DNA of 64,000 nt from Atrina japonica. Its lineage: Eukaryota > Mollusca > Bivalvia > Pterioida > Pinnidae. The translations under genes and the position numbers were made by a program. The stretch lies in contig BROG01000341.1 in the NCBI GenBank assembly GCA_030159075.1, positions 372,001-436,000 of the forward strand, in the 5' to 3' direction. Below are positions 40,801 through 50,932 of the stretch, piece by piece. The notes beneath the pieces are model-generated. The model was not told the origin of the DNA and searched no databases. It saw only the letters and a program-made list of their open reading frames with translations. The first letter of the stretch is position 1. Each line of letters opens with the position of its first letter.

Positions 40801-41700
40801 GCCTGTTTAAAAGAATAATGCTTATACAGAACATCTGTATTGAGATATGCTACATCTACTAAGTAATCTATAAAACACTCTTTCTCATAAACCCTATAAC
40901 TCATTTTATTATATACACTACACATTCAGTTTACGGTTTATTTTCGTAAGATAACCTATAAGTGGTTCCCTGAAAATTGACCGTGATTTTTTACTTTTGG
41001 ATGAAAAACAAGTAAGAAATGTTAATGCCATGAGTGCTGATGGAACATAATCAGAAGTTCATCGTATTGTTACGAACAGCAAACACTTCTTCGTATCCAT
41101 CTGGCTTAGTACGTCGTTTGAAACATCAGTAAGAGCAGAACCTGAAGAACTGAATCTCTTACCAAGTCACGCGCAAAAACAGAATTGAGAAGTATAACTT
41201 GATGCTCAATTACAGGATAACCCTCTCAAGGTGACCTTCTTCGATTTTTCCCTGATGATGTAAAAGTTCATTATGGAAATCCTCAATTCGTTAGGACTAA
41301 GCATAACTCTTTAGTATCGTTGAGTTGTGTGGCACAGTGAAAAAAACATTCAAGTTAATAAGTGACTCAGGTATCAAATAATCAGTTCGTTAATTACAGG
41401 TTTTAAAGAATGTGCTTTTCAATGGTATTGTACATTTGTTTTCTCTCGTCCATAGTGCACTGCATAGCATACGCCATGTGTTGACTTTTTGATATATATA
41501 GTTTTATTTTATTTAGTGATCTGGTGTAAAACACCATTGCACTATGAGTATCTGAGTTTCTCAGAGATGATACGGGCGTTTATCACTTTTTAGTTGTTTT
41601 CATTGGATGAGAGAGAGATCACGTTGCCAACGACAGAGGAGATAGACCAATTCAGAGAGAAAATAAGGGTATCAAAGAGTTTACTGTAACTGCTCTAATC
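37880..41700 (+). pseudogene. Second, compressed copy of the Polinton core
   Basis: Collinear in the same orientation with 30.9-37.9 kb. Matches include TTTGGATTGACTGAACTCAA (38,230), GTTTACTCATGATTTTAAAA (38,918), AATAATATTATTCAAT (39,745), CCAGCAGGTATGACGTATC (40,362) and AAGTTAATAAGTG (41,352). The copy is about half as long, with deletions everywhere and many inserted GA runs. No frame is intact. Confidence 0.75.
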
Positions 41701-42359
41701 AGTCATAGGTTGAGAGACGAGACGAGTGAGAGAGAGAGAGAGAGGAACTAGATTCAGAGAGAAAATAAGGGTATACACAAAGGATTCTGCGTTCTGTGCG
41801 CTTCTAATACTTCTCATAAAAAATAAGGGTATACAAAGGCTCCGTGAACTGCCTTCAAATACTCAGAGGACGCGCTTTCATTCCCAGAAGAGACAAACAA
41901 ACGAGTAGATGAGAGAGAGAGAAGATGGTAAACCCAACAACCAGCATGTTTTTTTTTTCTAGATAGTTAGAAGTTTTGGAGGAGTAAGTCGAAGTATGTA
42001 ATTGACAAATTGGAGACGGCAGCCCAGGAGTGGGAATTCTTTGAACGCCAAAAAGCTGGCCTGGAAAGATGGTGGCGTGTAGCTGCGGCTCGATGATGGT
42101 ATTATTATTGGTGAATTTAAGGCACAGTGTTTTAACCCATAACACCAACGCCCCTTTTAAGGCGACCCAACGTACACGAAAAGATACCTTAACTGAAAAT
42201 ATGCATTTTTTTTGTATTGGTCGGTGTTTGTGTTATACTGTAGTGCTAAGTCTAACCTATAGTAAGTGAATGTGAACATTCATTAGTTCTTTTACTTGAT
42301 CGATAAAATTTTATAAGATAAAAATTGAAACTAGTCAATTCTAAAATTAAAAAACTTAT

Positions 42360-42480
42360 GAATAAGTTCAGTTAGACTTCTGAGAGCTCATATGGCATCC
42401 GAAGCTCAAAGAGAGTCAACATCGTCAGAAATAATCCTTATGGTGAGTGTTTCAATTTTTTATTTTATATACAGAAGTAC
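42360..42480 (-). repeat. Inverted subterminal repeat of the Polinton
   Basis: Reversed, it reads TTTCTGACGATGTTGACTCT, GAGCTTCGGAT and AGTCTAACTGAAC, matching 27,800-27,880. It is the right-hand partner of the left subterminal repeats. Confidence 0.75.
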
Positions 42481-42517
42481 AAAAGCGCTATAAAATAATA
42501 CAGATACTGTTTTCACT

Positions 42518-43290
42518 GTCTGAACTTTGATAACTTACCAGGTTGAAAACGACGTAAGTGATCAACTTCATACTTCACAACTTTGTCACTTTGTCACTTT
42601 GAGACTTCATAACTTAAAACGTTGCACACGTAGCAAACTTTGAAACCTGCGAACGTGTTTCACTACCCACCCTCTCTGGTTTAGTGCATACAGTCCATAT
42701 AGAGTAATCTCCCTTTTTGTTAAGGCACATCCCTATTGTCCATACAGAGTAATCTCCCTTTGTTTCACCTATACAGTCTATACAAGAGTGATGTTTCACC
42801 TGATAGAGTTTATACACAGCGATCTCCCCTTTGTTCCACCTATTGGTACAGTCTATACAGAGTAATCTATCTTGGTCCTGTCTGAACTTTGATTTACTTG
42901 TTAGACGACGTAAGTGATCAACTTCATACTTCACAACTTTGTCACTTTGTCACAGGTGTCACTTTGTCACTTGTGTCACTTTGAGACTTCATAACTTAAA
43001 ACGTTGCACACGTAGCAAACTTTGAAACCTGCGAACGTGTTTCACTACCCACCCTCTCTGGTTTAGTGGGTTCAGTGTGTATAGATCTTCCCTTTTTGTC
43101 ATCCCATCAAGTCATACACAGTTTACACACAGCCCCCTCCCTTTGTTCCACCTATACCCATATTTTGGTCCTTCTCATTACAGGTCTAGACAGCCTATCT
43201 CATATAGTCTATACAGAGTGATCTCCCCTTTGTCCCATCTATACAGTCTATACACAGTGATCTCCCTTTGTACATACTCGTAACTCTACA
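42518..43290. repeat. Tandem duplication with a 40-bp-type minisatellite
   Basis: A segment of about 200 bases (CTGTCTGAACTTTGAT onward, with AACTTCATACTTCACAACTT and GCACACGTAGCAAACTTTG) occurs at 42,518 and again at 42,880. Each copy is followed by repeats of CAGTCTATACAGAGTAATCTC or close forms with CCCTTTGTTCCACCTATA. Confidence 0.88.
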
Positions 43291-43375
43291 AGTCTTAGTA
43301 CAAGGAAAACATGTTCAAGCTTGACCTAGCGCTTCTCGCGCTTGCGCACTTGATACAGGACGCTCACCGACTGTG

Positions 43376-43844
43376 GCGACACCCACTGCTGATTTCACTT
43401 CAACCTGGGAAAAACCCAAAGTTTCGGTTCTAAAAATAGATTCACTCTCAACCCAAAACTGGAAAAACCCGTTGACTTCTCGTGAACTCACTTGACATCT
43501 CGTGACCCCAAGCTCTTTTAACGAAGGCTCGCATTGGCTCGTTAACCAAGATGGCCGACCAGTCTTTCACTGCCGGTCATGGACACGCCTGCAAGCTGAA
43601 CGATTTAAGGTGTCTCCTTATTGCCATGACAACATGACCTCACGTCCGGTACGACGTACTTCCGGTATGACCTCACTTCCGGTATGACACATTTCCGGTT
43701 ATGACGTCACAGGCAGCTCTATAGCGTGCCACTTGAATTGACCAAATAGAAGCCAGCATTCTGATGACGTCATCAACAGCGCCACTGGTGGCGCTCCCTG
43801 GCGGTAAAATTCAAATGGCACGCTATGGAGCTGCCTGTAACTAC
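43376..43844 (-). repeat. Right terminal inverted repeat of the Polinton
   Basis: Inverted match to the left TIR over about 470 bases, including the terminal foldback (arms near 43,710-43,735 and 43,800-43,836), CRE sites at 43702-43709 and 43765-43772, and a run of ACTTCCGGTATGACCTCA-type repeats at 43,645-43,700. Confidence 0.87.
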
Positions 43845-44400
43845 TTAAAACGAACCGCCACTCCCATTTTAAAATTTTCGCTACATCCGCCACTGATGTA
43901 TATGTTTCTTGTTTAAACAAAAGGCATTTCAGAAAGCAATTATTTTTACCAGGAAAAACATTTTCATAAAAAAAAATGCCCCCCTTTTGATTTACTTCCT
44001 ACGCCACACATATGATCTGCTGAATTACATCACATGACCATTTTGTAATACATCAAATCAGGGACATAATATGTGTTGTAATACATATCCACTGGCGTAA
44101 TTGACTTCTTGAAATGAAATAGGGTGGCCAAGCGATATAGAATCTACATGTAGGTTATATATTTTGTGACTCATCACGATTGGCCTAAACGAAATTTTGT
44201 CACGATTTTAAATTACTTTTTTTACCCTTTTCCCCCCATTTTAAAACCACCACCTCGAAAAAAATGTGTGACTTATGAAATCGTAACAGAATTTCGGCCA
44301 AGCTGAATAAGGGCCAAGTTTTTATCTCAATTTCTTAAAATTTTAAATGATAATTGGATGAGCTACAAAAATATCTGCAAATTTTAATGTATATAATGGG

Positions 44401-44889
44401 TTGTATAAATTAGTTTTATTCCGTCTGTATTTTAATATTTTCATCGTGAAATATGTTGTAAATTCCAAATACTTATGTAATATTTTAAATGTTTATTATA
44501 TATTTTTTTTATGTTTACCAATTTCACTTCAAAAGATTACCACCAGTGACCTATTGAACTCTGTGTCCTCAGTGTTGATAGTAACTGTGAAAGATTGCGA
44601 CATGTTATTGTGTATTACCCGCGGGCAATCTAGCGATGAGGACTATCTGCTATATTTTTTTCTAGTCATGAGAGAGATTTTAAGCCAATGCGTGCTATAC
44701 CAGAATATTGAACAGTTGCTATATTCCGTTTACTGCGACGAATGCTCTGATGATAGAGAACTTTCAATTAACCTAAATCTGATACGAGATATACCCCTGT
44801 CGAACTGCAAATTCAGGTTGAAAATTGGTTTACTTTTTTATTCATATACAAATGTATTCGAAAACTATAGTTTACTGGATGTGATATGA
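44401..44889 (+). CDS. Hypothetical 162-codon frame or terminal exon
   Basis: The longest open frame in the window. The first 43 codons are hydrophobic and AT-rich. From about residue 44 the peptide looks more like real protein (DLLNSVSSVLIVTVKDCDML, YCDECSDDRELSINLNLIRD). A possible acceptor, TTTCACTTCAAAAG, sits just before that point (about 44,536), so the real unit may be an exon from there to TGA at 44,889. No family recognised. Chance or a transposon remnant remain possible. Confidence 0.35.
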   Translation: MYKLVLFRLYFNIFIVKYVVNSKYLCNILNVYYIFFLCLPISLQKITTSDLLNSVSSVLIVTVKDCDMLLCITRGQSSDEDYLLYFFLVMREILSQCVLYQNIEQLLYSVYCDECSDDRELSINLNLIRDIPLSNCKFRLKIGLLFYSYTNVFENYSLLDVI

Positions 44890-44972
44890 GCTATCGTACC
44901 TGAAAATTTTTACATGCCCATTTTATGCAATATTTTATCTCGTATATATCGGCGATATTTAAAGTGAACATG

Positions 44973-45050
<78 letters not shown>
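44973..45050. repeat. (TA)n microsatellite
   Basis: An essentially perfect TA tract of about 78 bases. Confidence 0.97.
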
Positions 45051-45053
<3 letters not shown>

Positions 45054-45603
45054 AAAGATACCATCTGGTGGATAAAATAACACATGCATGCGTATAATTG
45101 CAACAATCTTGAGAACAGTATCACGTAAAATCAGTTTTTAACTCGTCCCATCACATTCTAGGGTTTATTATTTTTGGCAAATATGAACTGCCCAACCCAA
45201 CCGGACATGGCGGGACGATTGTAAAACGTCCTTGTAAAACATCAGGTAAGCATAGTTTTCACATTTATATTGTTTCAGATTTTGGCAATGTCAGCATTCA
45301 TTTTAGGGTAACATGAAAGACAGGAAAAAATTCTTTTAGCGACTTGATATTTTTATTCGATTTATCCGATTTGTTTCAAGTATTTAAAATAGTGTTGAAA
45401 AGCAAACATTTTACATAATACATGTATTTTTCATTAGAAATCTCGTCCTGTATTTCAAAAGTAAATATAACAGGCGTAAAAAACAAAAACAAAAACGGCC
45501 GACTATAACATACGCCGATTGTGTCAAGCTTGCCGAGATTGCTAATAGACCTAGCGCGTAAAGGACCGAGACCCCCCTGATATGGAGAAAGAGTTTATCT
45601 GAA

Positions 45604-45641
45604 ATGTCATTGCAAACGGAAATACAGCCGGAATTTTTAAG
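45604..45641 (+). CDS. Possible short first coding exon
   Basis: ATG opens a 12-codon stretch (MSLQTEIQPEFL) that runs into a good donor, GGTACGTGAA. The local sequence upstream is less AT-rich than its surroundings. No following exon was identified with confidence. Confidence 0.2.
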
Positions 45642-46892
45642 GTACGTGAAAACCTATATTCTTATAAAACAAATAACTTCGAAATTTTATTTTACAACGT
45701 TTCACGTGTTTGATTAATAATTTATTTGAACACACATTTTATCATATTCTCGTCTGTATGTCATGGGTAGAAAAAAAAAACATCATTGTGACAGCTTATA
45801 TCCTGTTTGCAAAGAAAAATACACTTATTAGTTTATTAATTGTTTTATGAATACTTGCACGGAAAATTAGATAAATAACAATGCATACACGAAGGTATCT
45901 CAACGCTGATGTAAGCGTCTCACATTTGTTTGTTATTAAACTACCCCAAATTATAGTTCGTTGTTTTTATATTCATACCGAAGTGTAGAATCTAGTTGAT
46001 GACGCCGACTATTGATAAATATACTAGTAGCTAAATCAGCATTACATCATTTAGAAATATTTTTTCGGAAATGTGTAATAACCATGAAACGATTGTATAC
46101 CATTAAAAAAATCGCCCCACAATATGATTTACCGTTGAAAACATAGTGCAGATGCAAAAAAAATCATCAATATTTTTTTTTGTTTACATGGAAATTGAAA
46201 CAGGACATTGCATCTGATTACTTTCCGATCATATTCGTAGATGTCCACGAGGTTTGCTGGTTGAGTGAAATTACAAGAAAAACTCGCACCCAAGACGAAT
46301 AGTACAAGACAAAAACCTAGACCGACTGAGTGACAAACCTTACCGAACAATTACTAGAATTCTATTGTACTACCATATTTTGATATCACGAGATTTTTTA
46401 TGTCAAGATACTATCATTGATGTTTAAAACAACGTCATACTGTTGATGGCATTCCATGATAAAAAGTGGAGGATATGTATGCAGCACTTATATACAAATT
46501 AAAATGTCCCTGCATCATATTTAGTTATTTTATACTAAAGTAAAATTTCGCTTGGATTGTTTTATTTAAATTCTAAATTTCCCAAAAGCAACATTGTCAA
46601 TAATCTTTTAAGAGTGTGCATTCTTAGATAGATTTGGCAATACATTTGGGTTCATTATTTCGCCTTGTATGATACCACTATTTTCTTTCTGAAATATACA
46701 TTTATCATTTAAATCGTGCTCATCTGTCGAAATGATGAAGTGTTATGGACAGAAAGTTTAACGATCGTATAACTTTGGTGTTATTAGTAATACTTAAACG
46801 TTTTCGCAATTCTATAGTTTATATATAATTTTCATTTTATTTGCCCGATAGTACTTTCTACGAAAGCCGATTAGTATCAAAGAGAAAAATTA

Positions 46893-47180
46893 ATTTATCT
46901 CGTGATTACAAGATAGTTATCTCTTTATTACGAGAAAAGATCTTGTAATTACTAGAAAATTATTTCGTTATTACGAGATAAGATCTCGTAATTCCGAGAT
47001 AATTATGTCGTAATAACGAGAAAAGATCTCGTAATAATAGATAATTATGTCGTTATTGCGAGAAAAGATCTCGTAATTACGAGATAATTATGTCGTTATT
47101 ACGAGAAAAGATCTCGTTATTACGAGATAGTTTTCTCGTAATAACAAGAAAAGATCTCGCAATTACGAGATAGTTAGGGA
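46893..47180. repeat. Left palindromic array (TTACGAGAT units)
   Basis: Repeated units of about 34 bases, for example ATTACGAGAAAAGATCTCGT then AATTACGAGATAATTATGT. Each is itself palindromic around AGATCT or TTACGA/TCGTAA. Confidence 0.9.
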
Positions 47181-47397
47181 TAGGAAATTATCGTTAATTA
47201 TCTCGTAATATATATAATAACTCGATATTTCGGAATAATAATTCGAAATTTTAAGTGTGTGTGTTTGTGTGTTTCATTATATGTAATATTTTCATCATTT
47301 GATAATGAAAACAAAAACATGAAATTTTATTATTCTAATAATGACCAAATTTTTCTTGCTCATTGGCAACGATGGTTGACATAAGAGTTATGTCGAT

Positions 47398-48307
47398 AGT
47401 AGTTATAGGCGGCTTCCTGGCGCGCCATTTGAATTTAACCGCCACTGATGACGTCATCAGAATGCTGGCTTCTGATTGGTCAATTCAAATGGCGCGCCAT
47501 GGAGCCGCCTTTGGCGTCACACCGGAAGTGCGTCATACCGTTAATGAGGTCATACTGGAAGTAGGTCATACCGGAAGTGAGGTCATGTTGTCATGGCAAT
47601 AAGGAGAAAGAGCCAATCGTTGAGCTTGGAGGCATGTCTATGACCGGAAGTGGAAGGTTGTGGGGGCGGCTATCTTGGATAACGAGCAAATGAGAGCCTT
47701 CGTTACAAGAGGTCGGGGTCACGAGAGGTCACGGAGTTCACGAGAAGTCAACGGCTAGAAAAAGAAGTTGGTTTTTCCAGTTTTGGGCTGAGAGTGAATC
47801 TATTTTTACAACCGAAACTTTGCTGTCGCTATCAAATTATTTGTACATATTTGTTGTGGAGAGAGCGTCAATAAGTTGAGATAACTTGTGCTTAATCCAA
47901 TTGCATTAAAAGCAATAAAATATGTTTAAACTAAAACTTTGGGTTTTTTCCAGGTTTCTGAAACCAGCAGTAGGTGGCGCCATAGTCGGAGTTATCCAAG
48001 ATGGCCGCCCCCACAACCTTTGTCCGATCATAGACACGCCTCCAAGCTGAACGATTGGCTCTTTTTCTTTATTGCCATGACAACATGACCTCACTTCGGG
48101 TATGACACACTTCCTGCTTGACCTCACTTCCGATATGACACACTTCCGGTTTGACCTCACTTCCGGTATGACGCACTTCCGGTCATGACGTCACAGGCTG
48201 CTCCCTGGCGCGCCAGTTGAATTGAGCAATCAGAAGCCAGCTTTCTGATGACGTCATCAGTGGTGGTTAAATTCAAATGGCGCGCCAGGGAGCCGCTTAT
48301 AACTACT
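47398..48307. mobile_element. 910-bp non-autonomous Polinton relative
   Basis: Starts AGTAGTTATAGGCGGCTTCC and ends with the inverse (reversed: AGTAGTTATAAGCGGCTCCC). It is flanked by a perfect 6-bp duplication GTCGAT (47392-47397, 48308-48313). Both arms carry the same foldback, CCGGAAGT repeats, GCCATCTTGGATAAC or GCTATCTTGGATAAC block and FLANK-free interior as the large element's TIRs. The middle (about 47,820-47,940) is short and non-coding. It is essentially two TIRs back to back, and would depend on enzymes from a complete Polinton. Confidence 0.88.
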
Positions 48308-48689
48308 GTCGATATCCAGTTAATCGTTATAATTGAGTAAATTAAATTATCTTTAACTCAAGTAAACATGATAAATTTTCTTAATTTTTTTCTTGAGATA
48401 TTGTAATATTTGTCCAGATATTAAGGTAAAAATAATTAGTGTTATACGATCAATCACTAATGTTCAAGATTAAGATTAATTCCATTGGCTTCACATAGGT
48501 CTCTGACCAGATCTGAATGCATCTATTAATACCACTCTAAAAATTAAAGTAGATAACTCGAAAATTTTATATATTAACTCGATATTTAGTGATAATATAT
48601 ATTTTTACACATGTCAGCATTACTCTTCCGTAGAATTAGGACCGCTATCGTATAATAATCAAATTGCGTCCGGTCGGACCGAAAATGTC

Positions 48690-48870
48690 CCTATCCCTAA
48701 CTTTCTCGTAAATACGAGATCTTTTCTCGTTATTACGAGAAAACTGTCTCGTAATAACGAGATCTTTTCTCGTAATAAAAACATAATTAGCTCGTAATTA
48801 CGAGATCTCTTCTCCTAATAACGAGATAACTATCTCGTATTTACGAGATAATTTTATTTTTTCTTTATTT
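48690..48870. repeat. Right palindromic array (TTACGAGAT units)
   Basis: Inverted partner of the array at 46,893-47,180, with units such as TCTCGTTATTACGAGAAAAC and CTCGTAATTACGAGATCTC. Confidence 0.88.
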
Positions 48871-49739
48871 TTTTCTAATCGGATTTCGCACATTTGATAA
48901 GGCTGGGAATATTTGTAAGGGCTGACTAATGACGTCACAGTAAGCACACAAAACACAGTCCGGCGGGAGACGTTTTTAACATTGCAAACGCCCATCACCG
49001 TGGAATTTGTATTATGTAGAGAATATATAAAACGTTATTCCACAACTGAAGTTAGGTATTCATATTTCTTACAATTTATTATAAAGTATTTTTTAAAATT
49101 TTATTACTTGTATAAATATAAAATTTAAGATATATCAATTAGTTGTTTTCAATCAATATGTGCATGTAAACTAATTTATGGATCTCAGTTATGAATTTTG
49201 TTGTAGGTCGTTTATTGTATTAATAACCTATTATATAGATGAATTTTTTTTTTTTTTTTGGAAAAAGAAAAAAGTATATTTTACATGTATTACTTGTATA
49301 CTATTGACTTTTTGTTTTTGTTTTTTTTAATTTTACTGACATTTAAAAATTTTCAAAGTATATTTAGAGATAATCTATTTTTCATCGATCGGGTTTGGTG
49401 TTGCTCTGATAATTTACCATATCAGAAGTAACGAAAATGACGGGAAAAACAGCAAGACCTTCCTTGAAATGAGGTATTTTAAGTGGAAAGTAATAAATAA
49501 ACTGTAAATATTTTTTGTTTGTGTTTTGTCTAAAGTGATATCAATTCCAGAAATTATTGTTTGATAATGTATTTCCCCAATTGAGGCATCTTGGCTGCCC
49601 TTGGTATACCATGACAGCATTAAGTCACTCCCACAACACATCGCTAAAACCAACCAAACAACGACGAGGATTACAAACCAGACTCTGATTGGTTACAAAA
49701 CCTTTTTTGAAAGCTAATGTATTGTTTCATCCGGTGGAA

Positions 49740-49900
49740 ATCTGGCGTGCCATTTTCAAATTTAGGAACATTTACCGTTTTTGGAAGGGAATATTAAAAA
49801 ATCGGGAGAAAGAAGGGGTTTTTAAAAGAATGATCGGGAGGTCAGGAAACAGGGCCAAAATTGGGAGTCTCCCGCGGAAATCGGGAGTTGGCATGTATGT
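49740..49900. repeat. Dispersed repeat with GGGAGTCTCCCGCGG
   Basis: Contains ATTTACCGTTTTTGGAAG, AAAATTGGGAGTCTCCCGC and GGGAGTTGGCATGTATG. I recognise this style from invertebrate dispersed repeats. The 139-codon frame across it (49,689-50,108) is not supported as a gene. Confidence 0.4.
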
Positions 49901-50089
49901 ATCGCTGCTTGAAATACGTTTTTACCCCTTTAGGGTGAAAACAAATGACTACGCATGTCTACGAACTTTCCGGTGTGAGGTCGGTGTGAATATTGCCCAC
50001 AATACCATTTGTTTTGTTTTGTTTTTGTTTTTTTATACATGCCCACTAATATTATTTATTATTTTCAAATTCGTAAAACTTTTAAACAA

Positions 50090-50409
50090 GCCAATATGTG
50101 CCATGTAATTAATGAGAACTTCATATCTTTATATAAGGATATTTTATCACTTAAAGAAAAAAATCACGCCCTAGCCGCCGCTAATGCTGCTTTAAATAGA
50201 GAAAATTAAGGATGGAAATAGTGTTCCGTAACATTGTTGTACCTTTGTATTTATACGCGCAATGCTTTTGTATACAAGAGGAATTTGCGCGTGTCATTAA
50301 CAAAATGTCGGAATTGCAAAGTCATTACTTAAACGCGCATTGCAAACGAACTAACAAACTACCGCACTGGCAAACGTTTTGCAGACGGAGACTAGGACAT
50401 AACGACTAG
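50090..50409 (+). CDS. Coiled-coil-like fragment, probable end of a small gene or captured exon
   Basis: Two adjacent plus-strand frames look coding. One ends SLYKDILSLKEKNHALAAAN and AALNREN at 50,207. The other reads EEFARVINKMSELQSHYLNA and ends RRRLGHND at 50,409. Joined by an intron or a frame shift they would give a heptad-rich coiled coil with a basic tail. No clean GT-AG pair was found between them. The second part recurs, decayed, in every unit of the array that follows. Confidence 0.35.
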
Positions 50410-50932
50410 GGTTGTACATCGAACCCAATCACGAAGTTCATCCATTATTCTGGTAATGTGAACTGCACGGAATGATGGAATACACTGGGATAGAGAAAAA
50501 TATATTGCATAAAAACATATTTTGTGCATTTAATTCGTGACTACTGAAATACCACATTGATTCTATTTATGTTTTAGCACCAAGGAAACAGTCAGCCACT
50601 CAATATTTCATTTAAAACAATGAATGATTGACTAGGACGTTTACGTGATAAAAACACTTAATATTAATCCCTTTGGGGATTCCGTCGTGTTGTCCCCGCA
50701 AGGGATTAACTGAACGTGTAAAACTGTTGATGAATGCTTTCGCCCTCTCCATAGGTTTACCTATATATTATTTATAAAATGTGCTACGATTACTTCAGTA
50801 AGACATTACATAATCAGAGCTGTCATTCGTCATCTCTTTTCAGTTCTATGATTTTACAAATGTATTCCTTTCAATGCAAAGTAATTGAGCAGGCATCTGT
50901 CGATATTTAGCTAGAGAAATAATAGAGGGCGA

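Larger units (their letters stand above)
27078..43844. mobile_element. Maverick/Polinton-type virus-like transposon
   Basis: A 16.8-kb element bounded by inverted ends. The left begins AGTAGCTATAGGCAGCTCCA. The reversed right begins GTAGTTACAGGCAGCTCCAT, one base shorter. The 6-bp sequence TTAAAA flanks both sides (27072-27077 and 43845-43850), fitting the 6-bp target duplication of Polintons; the size fits their usual 15-20 kb. Inside are a decayed protein-primed type-B DNA polymerase, one intact small frame and several broken frames. I did not find an integrase, an adenovirus-type protease, a packaging ATPase with a clear Walker motif or a capsid gene. The element looks unable to move by itself as sequenced, unless the frame breaks are assembly errors. 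Confidence 0.82.
46859..48900. mobile_element. About 2-kb DNA element with palindromic TIRs
   Basis: The outer tips are inverted: TACGAAAGCCGATTAG at left, and TGCGAAATCCGATTAG for the reversed right. Inside each tip lies a tandem palindromic array of TTACGAGAT/ATCTCGTAA units (46,893-47,180 and 48,690-48,870), both reaching TAGTTAGGGATAGG or AGTTAGGGATAGGG at the inner side. No transposase is seen, and part of the interior is occupied by another insertion. Superfamily unknown. Confidence 0.6.

Noticed and set aside
49689..50108. 139-codon plus-strand frame
   Set aside because: It runs through a dispersed repeat and then an unrelated T-rich stretch; no consistent protein character.
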